Below are positions 52,839 through 61,744 of a DNA stretch of 64,000 bases, one piece after another; position 1 is the stretch's first letter; every line of letters starts with the position of its first letter. Source of the DNA: Lachnospiraceae bacterium. GTDB lineage: Bacteria; Bacillota; Clostridia; Lachnospirales; Lachnospiraceae. The notes under the pieces were generated by a model that made no database searches, had not been told where the DNA came from, and saw only the letters and a program-made list of their open reading frames with translations. Location of the stretch: assembly GCA_017395635.1 (NCBI GenBank), contig JAFQOE010000037.1, forward strand, positions 124,001 through 188,000, given 5' to 3'. A program made the position numbers and the translations under genes.

Positions 52839-53507
52839 TTAAATATATTCTAATTCTACCGTAAAGTCATTGTGAATCCGGAAGTTTAGCAGATTTGCAA
52901 TTTCAACTGTGGCATAGAATAATTCATCGATTTTTTCTACGGAATAGCCTGCATAACGCATCAGCATACTGATGTGCATGTGTGAAATAGTATCTGAATC
53001 GTTGTTCATATCATTATGAAATGAGTTGATTATTTCTTTTTTAGCGCCAATGTGCATTTGGGTTAGAATAGATAATTCTTGTTCATCTAAAGAGCTAAAT
53101 TTGTCGCCGAGACAAGTGAGCCAACGTTGTTCTTCTTCCATTACAAATAAGGTGGTTCCTTCATCGGCTTGCAATTCTGAGAGGAAGCGAAGGAGCGGAG
53201 CATTCGTAGAAAGTAAACGATAGTATGTAATAGTATGTAAAATACTGACAAAATCTGAATCAAATTGCGAAATGTCAAGCAGATTATCAATAAGTTCGTA
53301 AAAGGTTTTCATGATTTCGCGATAAATCTCTAATCCTAAGATTTGTTTGTTTTTGAAATGATACGGAATTAGTGCGCGATTAATTCCGGCAGTGGAACTA
53401 ATCTCACTATATGTGGTATTAGTGTATCCATTGTTGTAAAATAATTTTTTGCTTTCGCGGAGAATAGTGGCCTTGGTTTGTTCTCCGACAATATATGTAT
53501 TAGACAT
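52839..53507 (-). CDS. TetR family transcriptional regulator
   Basis: 222 residues. N-terminal helix-turn-helix: KATILRESKKLFYNNGYTNTTYSEISSTAGINRALIPYHFKNKQILGLEIY (about 12-62). The C-terminal ligand domain is unlike any I recognise. It is divergent from the chemoreceptor gene with 176 bp between them, which may place its operator there. AAAGGAG precedes ATG. Confidence 0.88.
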   Translation of the reverse strand: MSNTYIVGEQTKATILRESKKLFYNNGYTNTTYSEISSTAGINRALIPYHFKNKQILGLEIYREIMKTFYELIDNLLDISQFDSDFVSILHTITYYRLLSTNAPLLRFLSELQADEGTTLFVMEEEQRWLTCLGDKFSSLDEQELSILTQMHIGAKKEIINSFHNDMNNDSDTISHMHISMLMRYAGYSVEKIDELFYATVEIANLLNFRIHNDFTVELEYI

Positions 53508-53683
53508 GGTAAACTGCTCCTTTGTGAAATAAAATATTTAAACAAAATAATTATAAATGATTTGATTCTTGCTTGCAACCGATTCGTATATATAGTAAAA
53601 TAATACATAATTAAGTGCAATGTTTTGATATATATTGCGATGAATTGGGTGTACAGAAAAACGAATGATAAGGGGGCAGATGT

Positions 53684-55858
53684 ATGCAGGCATCATATGT
53701 GAATCGAATTAGTAAAGTTATTATGAAAATGCTAACTATTTTGATGGTTGGTATTGGGATAGCCACAATTGGTATCACAGCAGTTTATGGAGTTCAATTG
53801 AATAAGTCGCGAATGAAAGAGAATGTGTTGCAATATTCCGGTCTTTTGAATGAAGAGTTTACCCACACAATTTCGCAATTAGAGAGTTTGGTAGTTATGA
53901 TGGAGAACCGACAACTCACTGGACAGATGGCAACAATAGCGTATGCTGATACCATTGTAGAATCTAGTGAATGCTTATCAGCGGCATATGTGGCTTATGA
54001 TAATGGCTATTTTCTAATGAATGGTGGTTGGGAACCAGAGGATGGGTATGATTATACAACTTGTGAATGGTATATCGGTGCAAAAGAGTCAGAAGGTTTT
54101 TATGTTTCAGACCCATATTTGGACGAAAAGTCTGGGATGTATTGTATTACTTTTGCTAAAGCTATGCTTAAAGATGAGGTGTTCCAAGGTGTATGTGGTA
54201 TTGATATATATGTGGACAATTTGGAAACTTTGATGAAGAGTAGTTATCAGGACAAATCCTATGCATTTTTGGTATCTGCTTCAGACACAATTGTTACGCA
54301 TCCGAATGAGAAACTATTAATTCAGACAGGCACATCATATACTTTGAAAACTGCCAATAAAGGAAAACTTAAAGATCTTGTTGAAGTGAACAAAAACTGT
54401 ATGATTAGTGATCATACAAGTGGAGTAAAGACTGCAATGTCGACGGATGTGTCTACTGTTGGTTGGAAAGTAGTTTATGTAATGCCGGCTCTTGATAATT
54501 TTATAGCAACAGTTATTGTTATTGTAGTTTTTATTGTCTTGCTTTTTGTTGTAAGATATTTGATTAAAAGATATTGTAATCGTGAGATGGATCGTTGGTT
54601 CCGTCCGCTTGGAACGATTAGTGAGAAGGTTATTCAGATTGCAGAAGGTGATTTGGATGTAGTATTTGATGAAGAACCTTTGGCGGAAGAAATTGCGATG
54701 TTGACTGTTTCCTTAAATGAGACAGTTGAGAATTTGAAAACATATATTGGCGATATTACATTTGTTGTTAATAATATTTCGAATAACAACTTAGCACTTA
54801 CTTCAAATATTGAGTATCAGGGTGCGTTTATTGCAATTCAGAATGGTTTGAATACGATTATAGAGAAATTGAATGGAGCATTTGGACAGGTTAATGAACA
54901 GTCAGAAATTGTAGTGAATTTTTCTGAGCAGGTGCAGGAAAGTACTATGCAGGTTGCGCAAGGTGCTAGTGAGCAGAATTTGGCGGTACAAGGTTTGGTG
55001 GCTAATATCGAAGTGTTGGCTGATCAGATTCAACATATTTTACAGAATGCGGAAGCTGCAAGTGAGGTGTCTAAGTTGACGAATGCACAGTTGGCGCAGG
55101 GTAATGCAGAGATGCAATCGTTGTTAGAGGCAATGGAAACGATAGAAGATACTTCTAAACAGATTGGAATGATTATTACTACAATTAATAATATTTCGGA
55201 AGAGACTAACTTATTAGCGTTGAATGCATCAATTGAGGCTGCCAGAGCCGGCGAAGCAGGTAAAGGCTTTGCGGTAGTAGCAGGTGAGATTAGCAAGCTT
55301 GCAACTGCGTCGGCAGAAGCAACGGAGAATATAACTAAGTTGATTGAAAATTCAATGCGTGCTGTTGATACCGGTAAAGAATTGGCAGATAGAACTTCTG
55401 TTACGTTACAGACTGGTATTAGCAATTCATTGAAGTCGAATGAAGATATTATGCAGATTTCAGAGTTTGTTAAGAGTCAGACTATTGCAGTTGAAGAGAT
55501 TGAGAAGAGTATCAATGAAATCGCGTCTATTATTGATTCAAATGCAGCGACTTCACAAGAGAATGCTGCAATCAGTGATGAGTTGATTAACTGTGCAAGT
55601 GCATTGAAGCAAATGGTAGATGAATATAATTTGAGAGATACTGAATCTGGAGATGGGTATAATTTGGCTGGTACTGAATCAGAAGATGAGTATAATTTGG
55701 GTGATACTGAATTTGAAGAAGAGTGTAACTCATGTGATACTGAATCTGAAGAGGAGTATAATTTAAGTGATGCTGAATCAGAAGACGAGTATAACATGAA
55801 TAATACTGAGTATGAAGACGGGTATGATTTGAGCGATACCGGATTTGAAGAAGAGTAA
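53684..55858 (+). CDS. Methyl-accepting chemotaxis protein with Cache domain and repeat tail
   Basis: 724 residues: membrane helix (about 12-33), an extracellular dCache-like domain ([51 protein letters not shown]), membrane helix (about 281-300), HAMP (about 305-360), and the signalling domain with the conserved hairpin tip [35 protein letters not shown]. The C-terminus is seven tandem 11-residue repeats (647-723), very acidic, instead of the usual short tail. It should sense amino-acid-like or organic ligands and act through CheA/CheW. Confidence 0.92.
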   Translation: MQASYVNRISKVIMKMLTILMVGIGIATIGITAVYGVQLNKSRMKENVLQYSGLLNEEFTHTISQLESLVVMMENRQLTGQMATIAYADTIVESSECLSAAYVAYDNGYFLMNGGWEPEDGYDYTTCEWYIGAKESEGFYVSDPYLDEKSGMYCITFAKAMLKDEVFQGVCGIDIYVDNLETLMKSSYQDKSYAFLVSASDTIVTHPNEKLLIQTGTSYTLKTANKGKLKDLVEVNKNCMISDHTSGVKTAMSTDVSTVGWKVVYVMPALDNFIATVIVIVVFIVLLFVVRYLIKRYCNREMDRWFRPLGTISEKVIQIAEGDLDVVFDEEPLAEEIAMLTVSLNETVENLKTYIGDITFVVNNISNNNLALTSNIEYQGAFIAIQNGLNTIIEKLNGAFGQVNEQSEIVVNFSEQVQESTMQVAQGASEQNLAVQGLVANIEVLADQIQHILQNAEAASEVSKLTNAQLAQGNAEMQSLLEAMETIEDTSKQIGMIITTINNISEETNLLALNASIEAARAGEAGKGFAVVAGEISKLATASAEATENITKLIENSMRAVDTGKELADRTSVTLQTGISNSLKSNEDIMQISEFVKSQTIAVEEIEKSINEIASIIDSNAATSQENAAISDELINCASALKQMVDEYNLRDTESGDGYNLAGTESEDEYNLGDTEFEEECNSCDTESEEEYNLSDAESEDEYNMNNTEYEDGYDLSDTGFEEE
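55622..55852 (+). repeat. Seven 33-bp tandem repeats inside the chemoreceptor gene
   Basis: Seven diverged units of 33 bp, each coding for about (E/G)-Y-N-L-x-D-T-E-S-E-D. Copies differ by several bases, so the array is not very recent, but no unit is frameshifted. Confidence 0.9.
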
Positions 55859-55879
55859 TCAGATAATTCAATAAGAGAT

Positions 55880-55920
55880 AAGAAAAATAGCTGTTACAGA
55901 TTTGCTGTAGCAGCTTTCTT
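55880..55920 (+). terminator. Terminator of the chemoreceptor gene
   Basis: AAGAAAAATAGCTGTTACAG pairs with CTGTAGCAGCTTTCTT (one bulge, one mismatch). Confidence 0.75.
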
Positions 55921-55923
55921 ATG

Positions 55924-55976
55924 ATATAGGAAATTTCGCTGAAATTATCCTATACGTAAAATGTTTCGTAAGGATC
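55924..55976. repeat. Short repeat with AAATGTTTCGTAAGGATC tag
   Basis: GATATAGGAAATTTCGCTGAAATTATCCTATAC forms a hairpin and is followed by GTAAAATGTTTCGTAAGGATC, matching the first part of 4242-4298 (ATAGGAAAT hairpin, AAATGCTCCGCAAGGATC). Confidence 0.6.
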
Positions 55977-56000
55977 TTGTATTATGAAAAGGGTGGATAT

Positions 56001-56888
56001 ATGAGATATTATTCGTTGAATCAATATTTGAAAGATACGTTTGGTGAAAAAGTATATAAGATAGCTTTGGATGGTGGATTTACATGTCCAAATCGAGATG
56101 GGACATTAGATACTAAAGGGTGTGTTTTCTGCTCAGGAAAAGGCTCTGGGGATTTTGCAGAAAGTCGTAATGAAAGCATTACGGAACAGATTGAAAATGG
56201 TAAGAAACGTTTGTCTGGTAAGATTAAAAATGGTAAGTATATTGCGTATTTTCAAGCATTTACCAATACGTATGGACCAATTGATGTGTTGAGAAGTAAG
56301 TATGAAGAAGCCATGAATCATTCTGACGTGGTTGCGTTATCTATTGCAACAAGACCAGATTGTCTGGGTGATGAAGTGCTTGACTTGTTAAAATATGTTA
56401 ATAATAAGAAACCGGTTTGGGTTGAACTTGGATTACAAACCATTCACAAGAAAACAGCGGAATATATTCGAAGAGGTTATGAATTAACCGTTTACGATGA
56501 TGCAGTTCAACGTTTAAAAGCGATTGGAGCAAACGTAATTGTACATGTTATATTAGGACTTCCTGGTGAAAGTCGAGAAGATATGTTGAAAACGGTTCAA
56601 TATGTTGGAGAAAGTGGTGTAGATGGAATTAAGATACAGCTTTTGCATGTGATAAAAGATACGGATTTGGAACGAGAATATAATAAGGGGATGTTTCAGA
56701 CTTTAGATATGGAAGAGTATACAGATTTAGTTGCAGAGTGTATAGCTGTTTTGCCAGAACATATGGTGATTCATCGTATGACCGGAGATGGAGATAAAAA
56801 GACGCTTGTGGCACCTCTTTGGAGTGGTGATAAAAAACGAGTGTTGAATATGTTGAATCAAAAAATAGAAAGAAAGCAAAGGGGTTAG
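56001..56888 (+). CDS. TIGR01212/YhcC-type radical SAM protein
   Basis: 295 residues from the ATG at 56001 (AAGGGTGG upstream). RYYSLNQYLKDTFGEKVYKIALDGGFTCPNRDGTLDTKGCVFC has the YhcC cluster spacing, cysteine, then CxxC after it. GLQTIHKKTAEYIRRGY and VHVILGLPGESREDM follow. The family binds 4Fe-4S and SAM; its substrate is unknown. Length is normal. Confidence 0.9.
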   Translation: MRYYSLNQYLKDTFGEKVYKIALDGGFTCPNRDGTLDTKGCVFCSGKGSGDFAESRNESITEQIENGKKRLSGKIKNGKYIAYFQAFTNTYGPIDVLRSKYEEAMNHSDVVALSIATRPDCLGDEVLDLLKYVNNKKPVWVELGLQTIHKKTAEYIRRGYELTVYDDAVQRLKAIGANVIVHVILGLPGESREDMLKTVQYVGESGVDGIKIQLLHVIKDTDLEREYNKGMFQTLDMEEYTDLVAECIAVLPEHMVIHRMTGDGDKKTLVAPLWSGDKKRVLNMLNQKIERKQRG

Positions 56889-57022
56889 GAGCAATATTTC
56901 GGTTGAGGGTAGATTATGGAAAAATTTTTCAGAAGAAAAGGGATTGTTTGGAGCAGTCTCTTTTATTGTATAGGTGATTTTTTTGTGAAAAAAGTGCTTA
57001 TTTGAGAAATATAAAAAAGTGC

Positions 57023-57051
57023 TTGACATATTATCAAAATGATAATATTAT
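57023..57051 (+). promoter_or_regulatory. Promoter of the NAD salvage operon
   Basis: TTGACA (57023-57028), 17-bp spacer, TATTAT (57046-57051). The first palindrome lies over the spacer and reaches into both elements. Confidence 0.85.
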
Positions 57052-57086
57052 AACCATAACAAAACATATTATCAAAATGATAATAA
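57028..57086. promoter_or_regulatory. Two identical palindromes, candidate NrtR operators
   Basis: ATATTATCAAAATGATAATA occurs at 57028-57047 and again at 57066-57085, 38 bp apart; arms of eight or nine bases around an AAA centre. One covers the promoter, the other the transcript start to ribosome-binding site. The operon ends with an NrtR-like gene, the likely binder. Confidence 0.75.
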
Positions 57087-57105
57087 CAAAGAGGAGGATG
57101 TAATT

Positions 57106-57618
57106 ATGAAAAAGACATTGATTGTAGTGGATATGCAAAAGGATTTTATCGATGGTGCGTTGGGAAGCAAGGAAGCGGTTGCAATTATAGACAATGTGAA
57201 GGCTAAGATTGCAATGTATCAGGAGCAGGGTAATGAAATCATTTTTACAAGAGATACACATCAGGCAGATTATATGAGTACCAACGAAGGAAAATATCTT
57301 CCGGTAGAGCACTGTATCGAAGGTACGCAAGGGTGGCAGATTTGGGAAGGTTTAGAAGTAGAAGGTGCAACCATTGTGAATAAGCCAACTTTTGGTTACT
57401 TGAACTGGAAGGATTACAATTTAGAGGAAGTAGAGTTGATTGGTCTTTGTACTGATATTTGTGTAGTGTCGAATGCGTTGATTATAAAGGCATTATACCC
57501 GGAAATTAAGGTGACTGTAGATGCAAGCTGTTGCGCAGGTGTTACACCGGAAAGTCACTTATCAGCATTGCTTACTATGAAGATGTGTCAGGTGGAAGTA
57601 ACAGGATTAGAACGATAA
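57106..57618 (+). CDS. pncA: Isochorismatase-fold hydrolase, probable nicotinamidase
   Basis: 170 residues with the catalytic triad Asp9 (VVDMQKDF), Lys93 (IVNKPTFG) and Cys119 (CTDICV), and the cis-peptide region after it. RDTHQADYM and LPVEHCIEGTQGW lie where nicotinamidases bind metal and substrate. Predicted reaction: nicotinamide to nicotinate and ammonia. Other cysteine hydrolases of the family share these features; the NAD operon context supports nicotinamidase. GAGGAGG precedes ATG. Confidence 0.8.
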   Translation: MKKTLIVVDMQKDFIDGALGSKEAVAIIDNVKAKIAMYQEQGNEIIFTRDTHQADYMSTNEGKYLPVEHCIEGTQGWQIWEGLEVEGATIVNKPTFGYLNWKDYNLEEVELIGLCTDICVVSNALIIKALYPEIKVTVDASCCAGVTPESHLSALLTMKMCQVEVTGLER

Positions 57619-57678
57619 GAAGCGCTGAACAGTAGAGACATAGAGAATATTAATATAGTCAGAAAGAAGGGGACGGAT

Positions 57679-58479
57679 ATGATTAAGATAAATGGGAAAC
57701 AAGTAGAATTTTCACATTTTCCGGATGGAACACTATTGCTAAAAGAGTTGGTACCAACTACGGAGAAAGTAGTGTTGACATGGTTGTTCGAAAATAATGA
57801 AGAATTGGTAGGTTTGTTCTTTTTGACAAAGCACTTGAAAGCTGGTGGAATGAAGGAAGTTGAACTCGAACTTCCGTATATACCAAATGCGAGGCAGGAT
57901 CGTGTGAAAAGACAAGAAGATGTGTTTACATTAAAATATTTTGCACAGATGATTAACGATTTAGAGTTTTCTAAGGTAAGAGTATTAGATCCACATTCTT
58001 ATGTCAGTGAAGCCCTGATTGACCGGATTGATATTCAGTCACCGAAGCAATATGTGGAAATGCTGATAGAAAAGTTGGAGCAGGAAGGTAATGAGAATAT
58101 TGTAATGTTCTATCCGGATGAGGGTGCTATGAAACGATATTCTGCTATGTTTGACAGACCATATGCATTTGGAATTAAGAAACGAGACTGGGTGACAGGA
58201 GATATTAAGGGATTGGATGTATCTGGTCGGACAGAAATGCTTTCGGGAAGCACGGTTTTGATTGTAGATGATATATGTAGCAGAGGCGGAACTTTTTTCT
58301 TTAGCGCAAAGAAGCTGAAGGAGTTAGGGGTAAATAAAGTATATTTGTATATTTCTCACTGCGAGAATACGATTTTAGATGGTGAGATTTTGAACGCTGA
58401 CTTGGTGGAAAAGGTTTTTACTACCAATAGCATTTTTACCAGTCAGCATGAGAAAGTAGAGGTGTTCAATTATGAGTAG
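57679..58479 (+). CDS. Short ribose-phosphate pyrophosphokinase-like protein
   Basis: 266 residues with the PRPP loop VLIVDDICSRGGT (193-205), LPYIPNARQDRV (66-77) and DPHSYVS (104-110), as in PRPP synthetases. It is about 50 residues shorter than the housekeeping enzyme and lacks its N-terminal FSGNAN-type start. Similar short Prs proteins pair with NadV in phages and some bacteria and supply PRPP for NMN synthesis. It overlaps nadV by eight bases. Confidence 0.85.
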   Translation: MIKINGKQVEFSHFPDGTLLLKELVPTTEKVVLTWLFENNEELVGLFFLTKHLKAGGMKEVELELPYIPNARQDRVKRQEDVFTLKYFAQMINDLEFSKVRVLDPHSYVSEALIDRIDIQSPKQYVEMLIEKLEQEGNENIVMFYPDEGAMKRYSAMFDRPYAFGIKKRDWVTGDIKGLDVSGRTEMLSGSTVLIVDDICSRGGTFFFSAKKLKELGVNKVYLYISHCENTILDGEILNADLVEKVFTTNSIFTSQHEKVEVFNYE

Positions 58480-59947
58480 AGTGAATCCGATGTTATTAAT
58501 TGATTTTTATAAAGCAGTACATGCAGAAATGTTACCAAAGGATATTACAAAGTCTGTGTCCTATTTTACACCGAGAATGAGTCGTGTGGAGCGTTGGGAC
58601 AAGGTTGTGATGTTCGGGTTACAGGGATTTATTAAAACTTATCTTATAGATTATTTTAAAGAAGAGTTCTTTGAAAAATCATTTGATGAAGTGATTGGAG
58701 AATATAAGAGGATTATGGATGCTACACTTGGATGTGAAGCATATAAGATAGAAAAGATTGAGAAGTTGCATAAGCTTGGATACCTTCCGATTGAGATTAT
58801 TGCATTGCCGGAAGGAAGTATGGTTCCAATGCATGTACCAATGTTTGGAATTACCAATACACATCCGGATTTTGCATGGTTGCCACAGTCACTGGAGAGC
58901 TTGATATCAGCAGAGAGCTGGCACCCAATGATTGCAGCAACGGTAGGATATACATATCGTCAGATTGTAAATGAATACTATGATAAGACTTGTGATGATA
59001 ATGTGGCAAGAGCAAGAGCGTTAGGTGCGTTTGATTTCCGTGGAGAGGAATGTACCGATTCTGCGGTAAAGGCAGGAGCAGGCTGGTGTCTGTCCTTCCT
59101 TAATACCGCAACAGTTCCGACGATTCCATATCTTGAACAAATGTATAACTGTGATTGTACCAAGGAGCCGGTGGCATTTGGAAGCCCAAGTACAGAGCAC
59201 TCTGTAATGTGTAGCAACTATGCAATGGATGGAGACGAGATTACCCTACTTCGAAGATTGTTGACAGAGATCTATCCGAATACCAGTTTTAGCGCAGTTT
59301 TGGATTCCTATGATTATTGGAATATTATTGATAATGTATTACCACAGCTTAAGGAAGAGATTATGGCACACAATGGGTGTATGTTAATGCGTGGTGATTC
59401 CGGTGATTGTGTTGAGGTTGTAACCAAGACAGTATTCAAGTTATGGGATGAGTTTGGTGGTACGATAAATAGCAAGGGATACAAAGTATTAGATCCGCAT
59501 GTAAAAGCAATTTATGGAGATTCTATTACTATCCAGAGATGTGAGGAAATCTATCGCATTTTAGAAGAGAATGGATTTGCATGTTCCAATGTTGCATTAG
59601 GAGTTGGTTCTTTTTCTATGCAGTGTATCGAAGAGGATGGTATTTTGAAACCATTTACCAGAGATACATTTAGTTCATGTATTAAGGCAACCTACTGTGA
59701 AATTGCTAATCAGCCATATCCAATTTTCAAAAATCCAAAGGATGGAGGATTTAAGAAATCTCAGAAGGGTTGTTGTGTGGTACAAAAAGATGTTGAGAAG
59801 GGATATACCTTCCAGGATGGATATACATGGGAAGAAGTCTGTGCCAATGAGAATAATGAACTAGTAACTATTTTTAAAGATGGAGAACTTGTGAAGGAAC
59901 AAAGCTTACAGGAGATTCGAGCAATGCTACATGGTGGAGCATTCTGA
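58472..59947 (+). CDS. nadV: Nicotinamide phosphoribosyltransferase (NadV)
   Basis: 491 residues, the length of NAMPT. MLLIDFYKAVHAEMLPKDITKSVSYFTPRMSR at the N-terminus, FDFRGEECTDSAVKAGAGWCLSF, GSPSTEHSVMCSNYA and MLMRGDSGDCVEV are the substrate and phosphate loops. It makes NMN from nicotinamide and PRPP. It is translationally coupled to the PRPP synthetase gene (8-bp overlap). Confidence 0.9.
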   Translation: MSRVNPMLLIDFYKAVHAEMLPKDITKSVSYFTPRMSRVERWDKVVMFGLQGFIKTYLIDYFKEEFFEKSFDEVIGEYKRIMDATLGCEAYKIEKIEKLHKLGYLPIEIIALPEGSMVPMHVPMFGITNTHPDFAWLPQSLESLISAESWHPMIAATVGYTYRQIVNEYYDKTCDDNVARARALGAFDFRGEECTDSAVKAGAGWCLSFLNTATVPTIPYLEQMYNCDCTKEPVAFGSPSTEHSVMCSNYAMDGDEITLLRRLLTEIYPNTSFSAVLDSYDYWNIIDNVLPQLKEEIMAHNGCMLMRGDSGDCVEVVTKTVFKLWDEFGGTINSKGYKVLDPHVKAIYGDSITIQRCEEIYRILEENGFACSNVALGVGSFSMQCIEEDGILKPFTRDTFSSCIKATYCEIANQPYPIFKNPKDGGFKKSQKGCCVVQKDVEKGYTFQDGYTWEEVCANENNELVTIFKDGELVKEQSLQEIRAMLHGGAF

Positions 59948-59972
59948 TAAGCCCAGAAAGGAGAGATTTGTT

Positions 59973-60701
59973 ATGAAAGAATTTAATGCAGTAGAAGTGA
60001 AGGATAGAATTGTAGAGTGGATCAGAGAGTTTTTTGAGAAAAATGGACCAGATTGTAATGCAGTTGTTGGGATTTCGGGTGGAAAGGACAGCTCCATTGT
60101 TGCTGCTCTTTGTGTAGAAGCATTGGGAAAGGACAGAGTGTTTGGAGTGCTTATGCCTTGTGGTGAGCAGGCAGACATTGATATGGCGAGACTTTTAGTG
60201 AATCATCTTGGTATTCGCAATACAGAGGTGAATGTCAAGGATGCGGTAGAAGGGGTACTTAATAGCATTAAGGATGTAGAGATTTCTACACAGACTAAAA
60301 CTAACTTACCTCCTCGTATCCGTATGGCAACATTGTATGCAGTTAGCCAGAGTGTAAATGGTCGAGTAGCCAATACCTGTAATTTGTCTGAGGATTGGGT
60401 TGGATATTCTACTAGATACGGTGATGCGGCGGGAGATTTCAGTCCACTTGCTAAGGTTACTGTGACAGAGGCGAAGGAAATCGGAAGAGTACTAGGTCTG
60501 CCGGAGGTATTAGTAGACAAGGTTCCGATTGACGGTCTTTGTGGCAAGACGGATGAGGAAAATCTAGGTTTTACTTATGCAATGCTTGATCGCTATATTA
60601 GAGAAGGTGTTTGTGAGGATGAACAAAAGAAGAAACGTATTGATGATTTGCATGAGAGGAATAAGTTTAAGTTAGAGTTGATGCCATGTTTCGAATTATA
60701 A
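59973..60701 (+). CDS. nadE: NAD synthetase (ammonia-dependent type)
   Basis: 242 residues from the ATG at 59973 (AAAGGAGAG upstream; the ATG at 59931 lies inside nadV). The PP-loop VGISGGKDSSIVAAL (32-46), then RMATLYAVSQSVNGRVANTCNLSEDWVGYSTRYGDAAGDFSP and the late KVPIDGLCGKTDEENLGFTY, define NadE without a glutaminase domain. It amidates nicotinate adenine dinucleotide to NAD. It is fourth in the operon. Confidence 0.92.
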   Translation: MKEFNAVEVKDRIVEWIREFFEKNGPDCNAVVGISGGKDSSIVAALCVEALGKDRVFGVLMPCGEQADIDMARLLVNHLGIRNTEVNVKDAVEGVLNSIKDVEISTQTKTNLPPRIRMATLYAVSQSVNGRVANTCNLSEDWVGYSTRYGDAAGDFSPLAKVTVTEAKEIGRVLGLPEVLVDKVPIDGLCGKTDEENLGFTYAMLDRYIREGVCEDEQKKKRIDDLHERNKFKLELMPCFEL

Positions 60702-60716
60702 GGTGAATAGGATTGT

Positions 60717-61622
60717 ATGAGTAATTATAAAATGAGTATAGAGGAAAAGAAATTCCTTGAAAAATATGATATTACGCAATATGAATGTCCGTCAATTGCA
60801 GCAGATATTGCGATTATCTCAATTCTCCAAGATGGAGAAAGTGAGAATTTTCGAAAGCTCCCAAAGAAGTGTTTAAAGATTTTGTTAATCAAAAGAGCCA
60901 ATTATCCATACAAGGATTGTTGGGCGTTGCCAGGTGGTTTCTGTCGTCCGGATGAGGATGTCTACGAAACTGCAAAGCGTGAGCTTTTGGAAGAAACCAA
61001 CGTGAAAAATGCGTATTTACAGATGGCGGGAATTTATGGTGAGATTGGAAGAGACCCGAGGGGATGGATTATATCGAATACATTTCTTGCCTTAATGGAT
61101 GGTGAACAGTGTCACCTTCGTGCCGGTACGGATGCATGGGAAGCGAGATGGTTTTCGGTGGAACTTGAGAAGTTTGAGAAGAAGAATGAATTGGACGAAG
61201 AATCAGCGATTGTAGAGACAGAATATACAGTGAAACTTTGTAATGAAAGTGCTGATTTAATCATGGTTGCGAAGGTAATGGAATACAAAGAATTCAAAAA
61301 TTATCATGAAACAATTCGATATGAGATTTTGGATAGTGATGGACTCGCATTTGACCATGCAAAGATTATTTTGCAGACACTGTTATCATTACGGAAAAAG
61401 GTAGAAAATGAGCCGACAATCGTATTTGATTTGATGCCGGAAACATTTACTTTGACACAGTTGCAGAATGCTTTTGAAATTATTTTACAGGAAAAATTGT
61501 TGACGGCAAATTTCCGTAGAAAAATTGCAGATTATGTAGTAGAGACGGAACAAATTATTGAAGGTGCAGGACATAGACCTGCAAAGTTGTTTAGGAGAAA
61601 TGTAAAGACATTTTATCGGTAA
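60717..61622 (+). CDS. nrtR: NrtR-like NUDIX transcriptional regulator
   Basis: 301 residues. The NUDIX domain contains GGFCRPDEDVYETAKRELLEET (Nudix box 74-96; the conserved Gly near its end is Asn95, all Glu kept). The C-terminal part, DLMPETFTLTQLQNAFEIILQE and NFRRKIADYVVETEQIIEGAGHRPAKLFRRN, is the winged-helix domain of NrtR regulators, which sense ADP-ribose or NAD metabolites. An insert of about 50 residues separates the two. It closes the NAD operon and probably controls it through the two palindromes. Confidence 0.85.
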   Translation: MSNYKMSIEEKKFLEKYDITQYECPSIAADIAIISILQDGESENFRKLPKKCLKILLIKRANYPYKDCWALPGGFCRPDEDVYETAKRELLEETNVKNAYLQMAGIYGEIGRDPRGWIISNTFLALMDGEQCHLRAGTDAWEARWFSVELEKFEKKNELDEESAIVETEYTVKLCNESADLIMVAKVMEYKEFKNYHETIRYEILDSDGLAFDHAKIILQTLLSLRKKVENEPTIVFDLMPETFTLTQLQNAFEIILQEKLLTANFRRKIADYVVETEQIIEGAGHRPAKLFRRNVKTFYR

Positions 61623-61630
61623 GAATAGAA

Positions 61631-61671
61631 GGACCAATACAAAAATTCGCTTTTGTGTTGGTCTTTTTTCT
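61631..61671 (+). terminator. Terminator of the NAD operon
   Basis: GACCAATACAAAA pairs with TTTTGTGTTGGTC (one G-U), followed by six T. Confidence 0.95.
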
Positions 61672-61744
61672 TTTCAATCCTTTAAAAACTATGGTATAAT
61701 GCGATTAACAGTTTTACTTGCTAATATACTTTTTTGGAGGTTTT

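Noticed and set aside
55477..55871. Minus-strand frames with repeated Tyr/Ser/Leu motifs opposite the chemoreceptor tail
   Set aside because: They are reverse readings of the 33-bp repeats.
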